Source of the DNA: Myxococcales bacterium
Lineage (GTDB): Bacteria; Myxococcota_A; Polyangia; Haliangiales; SHYZ01
Assembly: GCA_009692535.1 (NCBI GenBank)
Contig: SHYZ01000015.1
Span: 1-33,081 of the forward strand
Length of the DNA: 33,081 nucleotides
Reading direction: 5' to 3'
The number at the start of each line of letters is the position of its first letter. The first letter of the stretch is position 1. Of the stretch, positions 33,011-33,081 are shown piece after piece. Below the pieces are notes generated by a model. The model was not told the origin of the DNA and made no database searches. It saw only the letters and a list, made by a program, of their open reading frames with translations. Position numbers and translations under genes: made by a program.

Positions 33011-33081
33011 CGTCCATCTCCTGCCCACCGCCCTCGACCGCAACGGTGCGGCCCTAGAATGCCACAGCCGACCGAGCGCGC
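33011..33081 (-). promoter_or_regulatory. Upstream region of the pnt operon, with ribosome binding site
   Basis: AGGAG at 33022-33018 lies 7 nt before the pntAA ATG, a good Shine-Dalgarno sequence. A weak -10-like CATTCT is at 33061-33056; any -35 would be near or beyond the window end. The rest shows nothing I can name. Confidence 0.5.

Overview
The window is a gene-dense, very GC-rich stretch of bacterial chromosome with no rRNA, tRNA, insertion sequence, prophage or CRISPR that I can see. The content suggests a member of the Myxococcota (delta-proteobacterial lineage). The signs are several large Cys-rich lipoproteins, aspartate-rich DxDxDG repeat proteins, a PEGA/TPR protein, a membrane Ser/Thr kinase with an N-terminal zinc ribbon, a Tgl-like TPR protein and an alpha2beta2-type glycyl-tRNA synthetase. 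The phylum call is inference from gene style; no marker gene was compared.

Layout, left to right. (1) Positions 1-10413, minus strand: glyQ, glyS and ppdK are followed by two beta-propeller-like lipoprotein genes, all coupled by 1- or 4-nt overlaps. A SPOR-type membrane protein follows and runs off the left edge. (2) 10462-11217, plus: udgB, a family 5 uracil-DNA glycosylase, divergent from glyQ. (3) 11204-14691: a 947-residue lipoprotein with 11 DxDxDG repeats and three beta-sandwich modules, divergent from a small PPC-domain lipoprotein. (4) 14735-19929, minus: a secreted protein, a TPR (Tgl/PilF-like) protein, a RodZ-like HTH membrane protein, recO, a fructokinase-like PfkB kinase and a TPR+PEGA protein. 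(5) 19972-23434, plus: an alpha/beta hydrolase, a class II glutamine-amidotransferase-like protein lacking Cys2, and a transmembrane protein carrying only a kinase N-lobe. (6) 23441-26885, minus: a complete Ser/Thr kinase, an amidohydrolase and a DUF962/Mpo1-like protein. (7) 26958-30144: a UMF1-type MFS transporter, a decayed HAD/LNS2-type gene, a small ORF, a glycerophosphodiester phosphodiesterase and a small lipoprotein that may be a remnant. (8) 30145-33010, minus: pntAA-pntAB-pntB, the proton-translocating transhydrogenase.

Many ORF-track lines are antisense or out-of-frame shadows, common at this GC content, and several track ORFs carry false N-terminal extensions. I trimmed starts using GTGA/ATGA overlaps, ribosome binding sites, signal peptides and -10 boxes. 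A recurring feature is a TANNNT-like box about 6 nt before the start codon, which implies leaderless mRNAs for several genes. The most interesting region is 20.9-25.4 kb. There, two neighbouring same-strand genes encode altered forms of known enzymes: an amidotransferase fold with Thr2 and a changed FAHNG motif, and a pseudokinase N-lobe with Lys changed to Glu and no C-lobe. They sit tail-to-tail with an intact receptor-type kinase.
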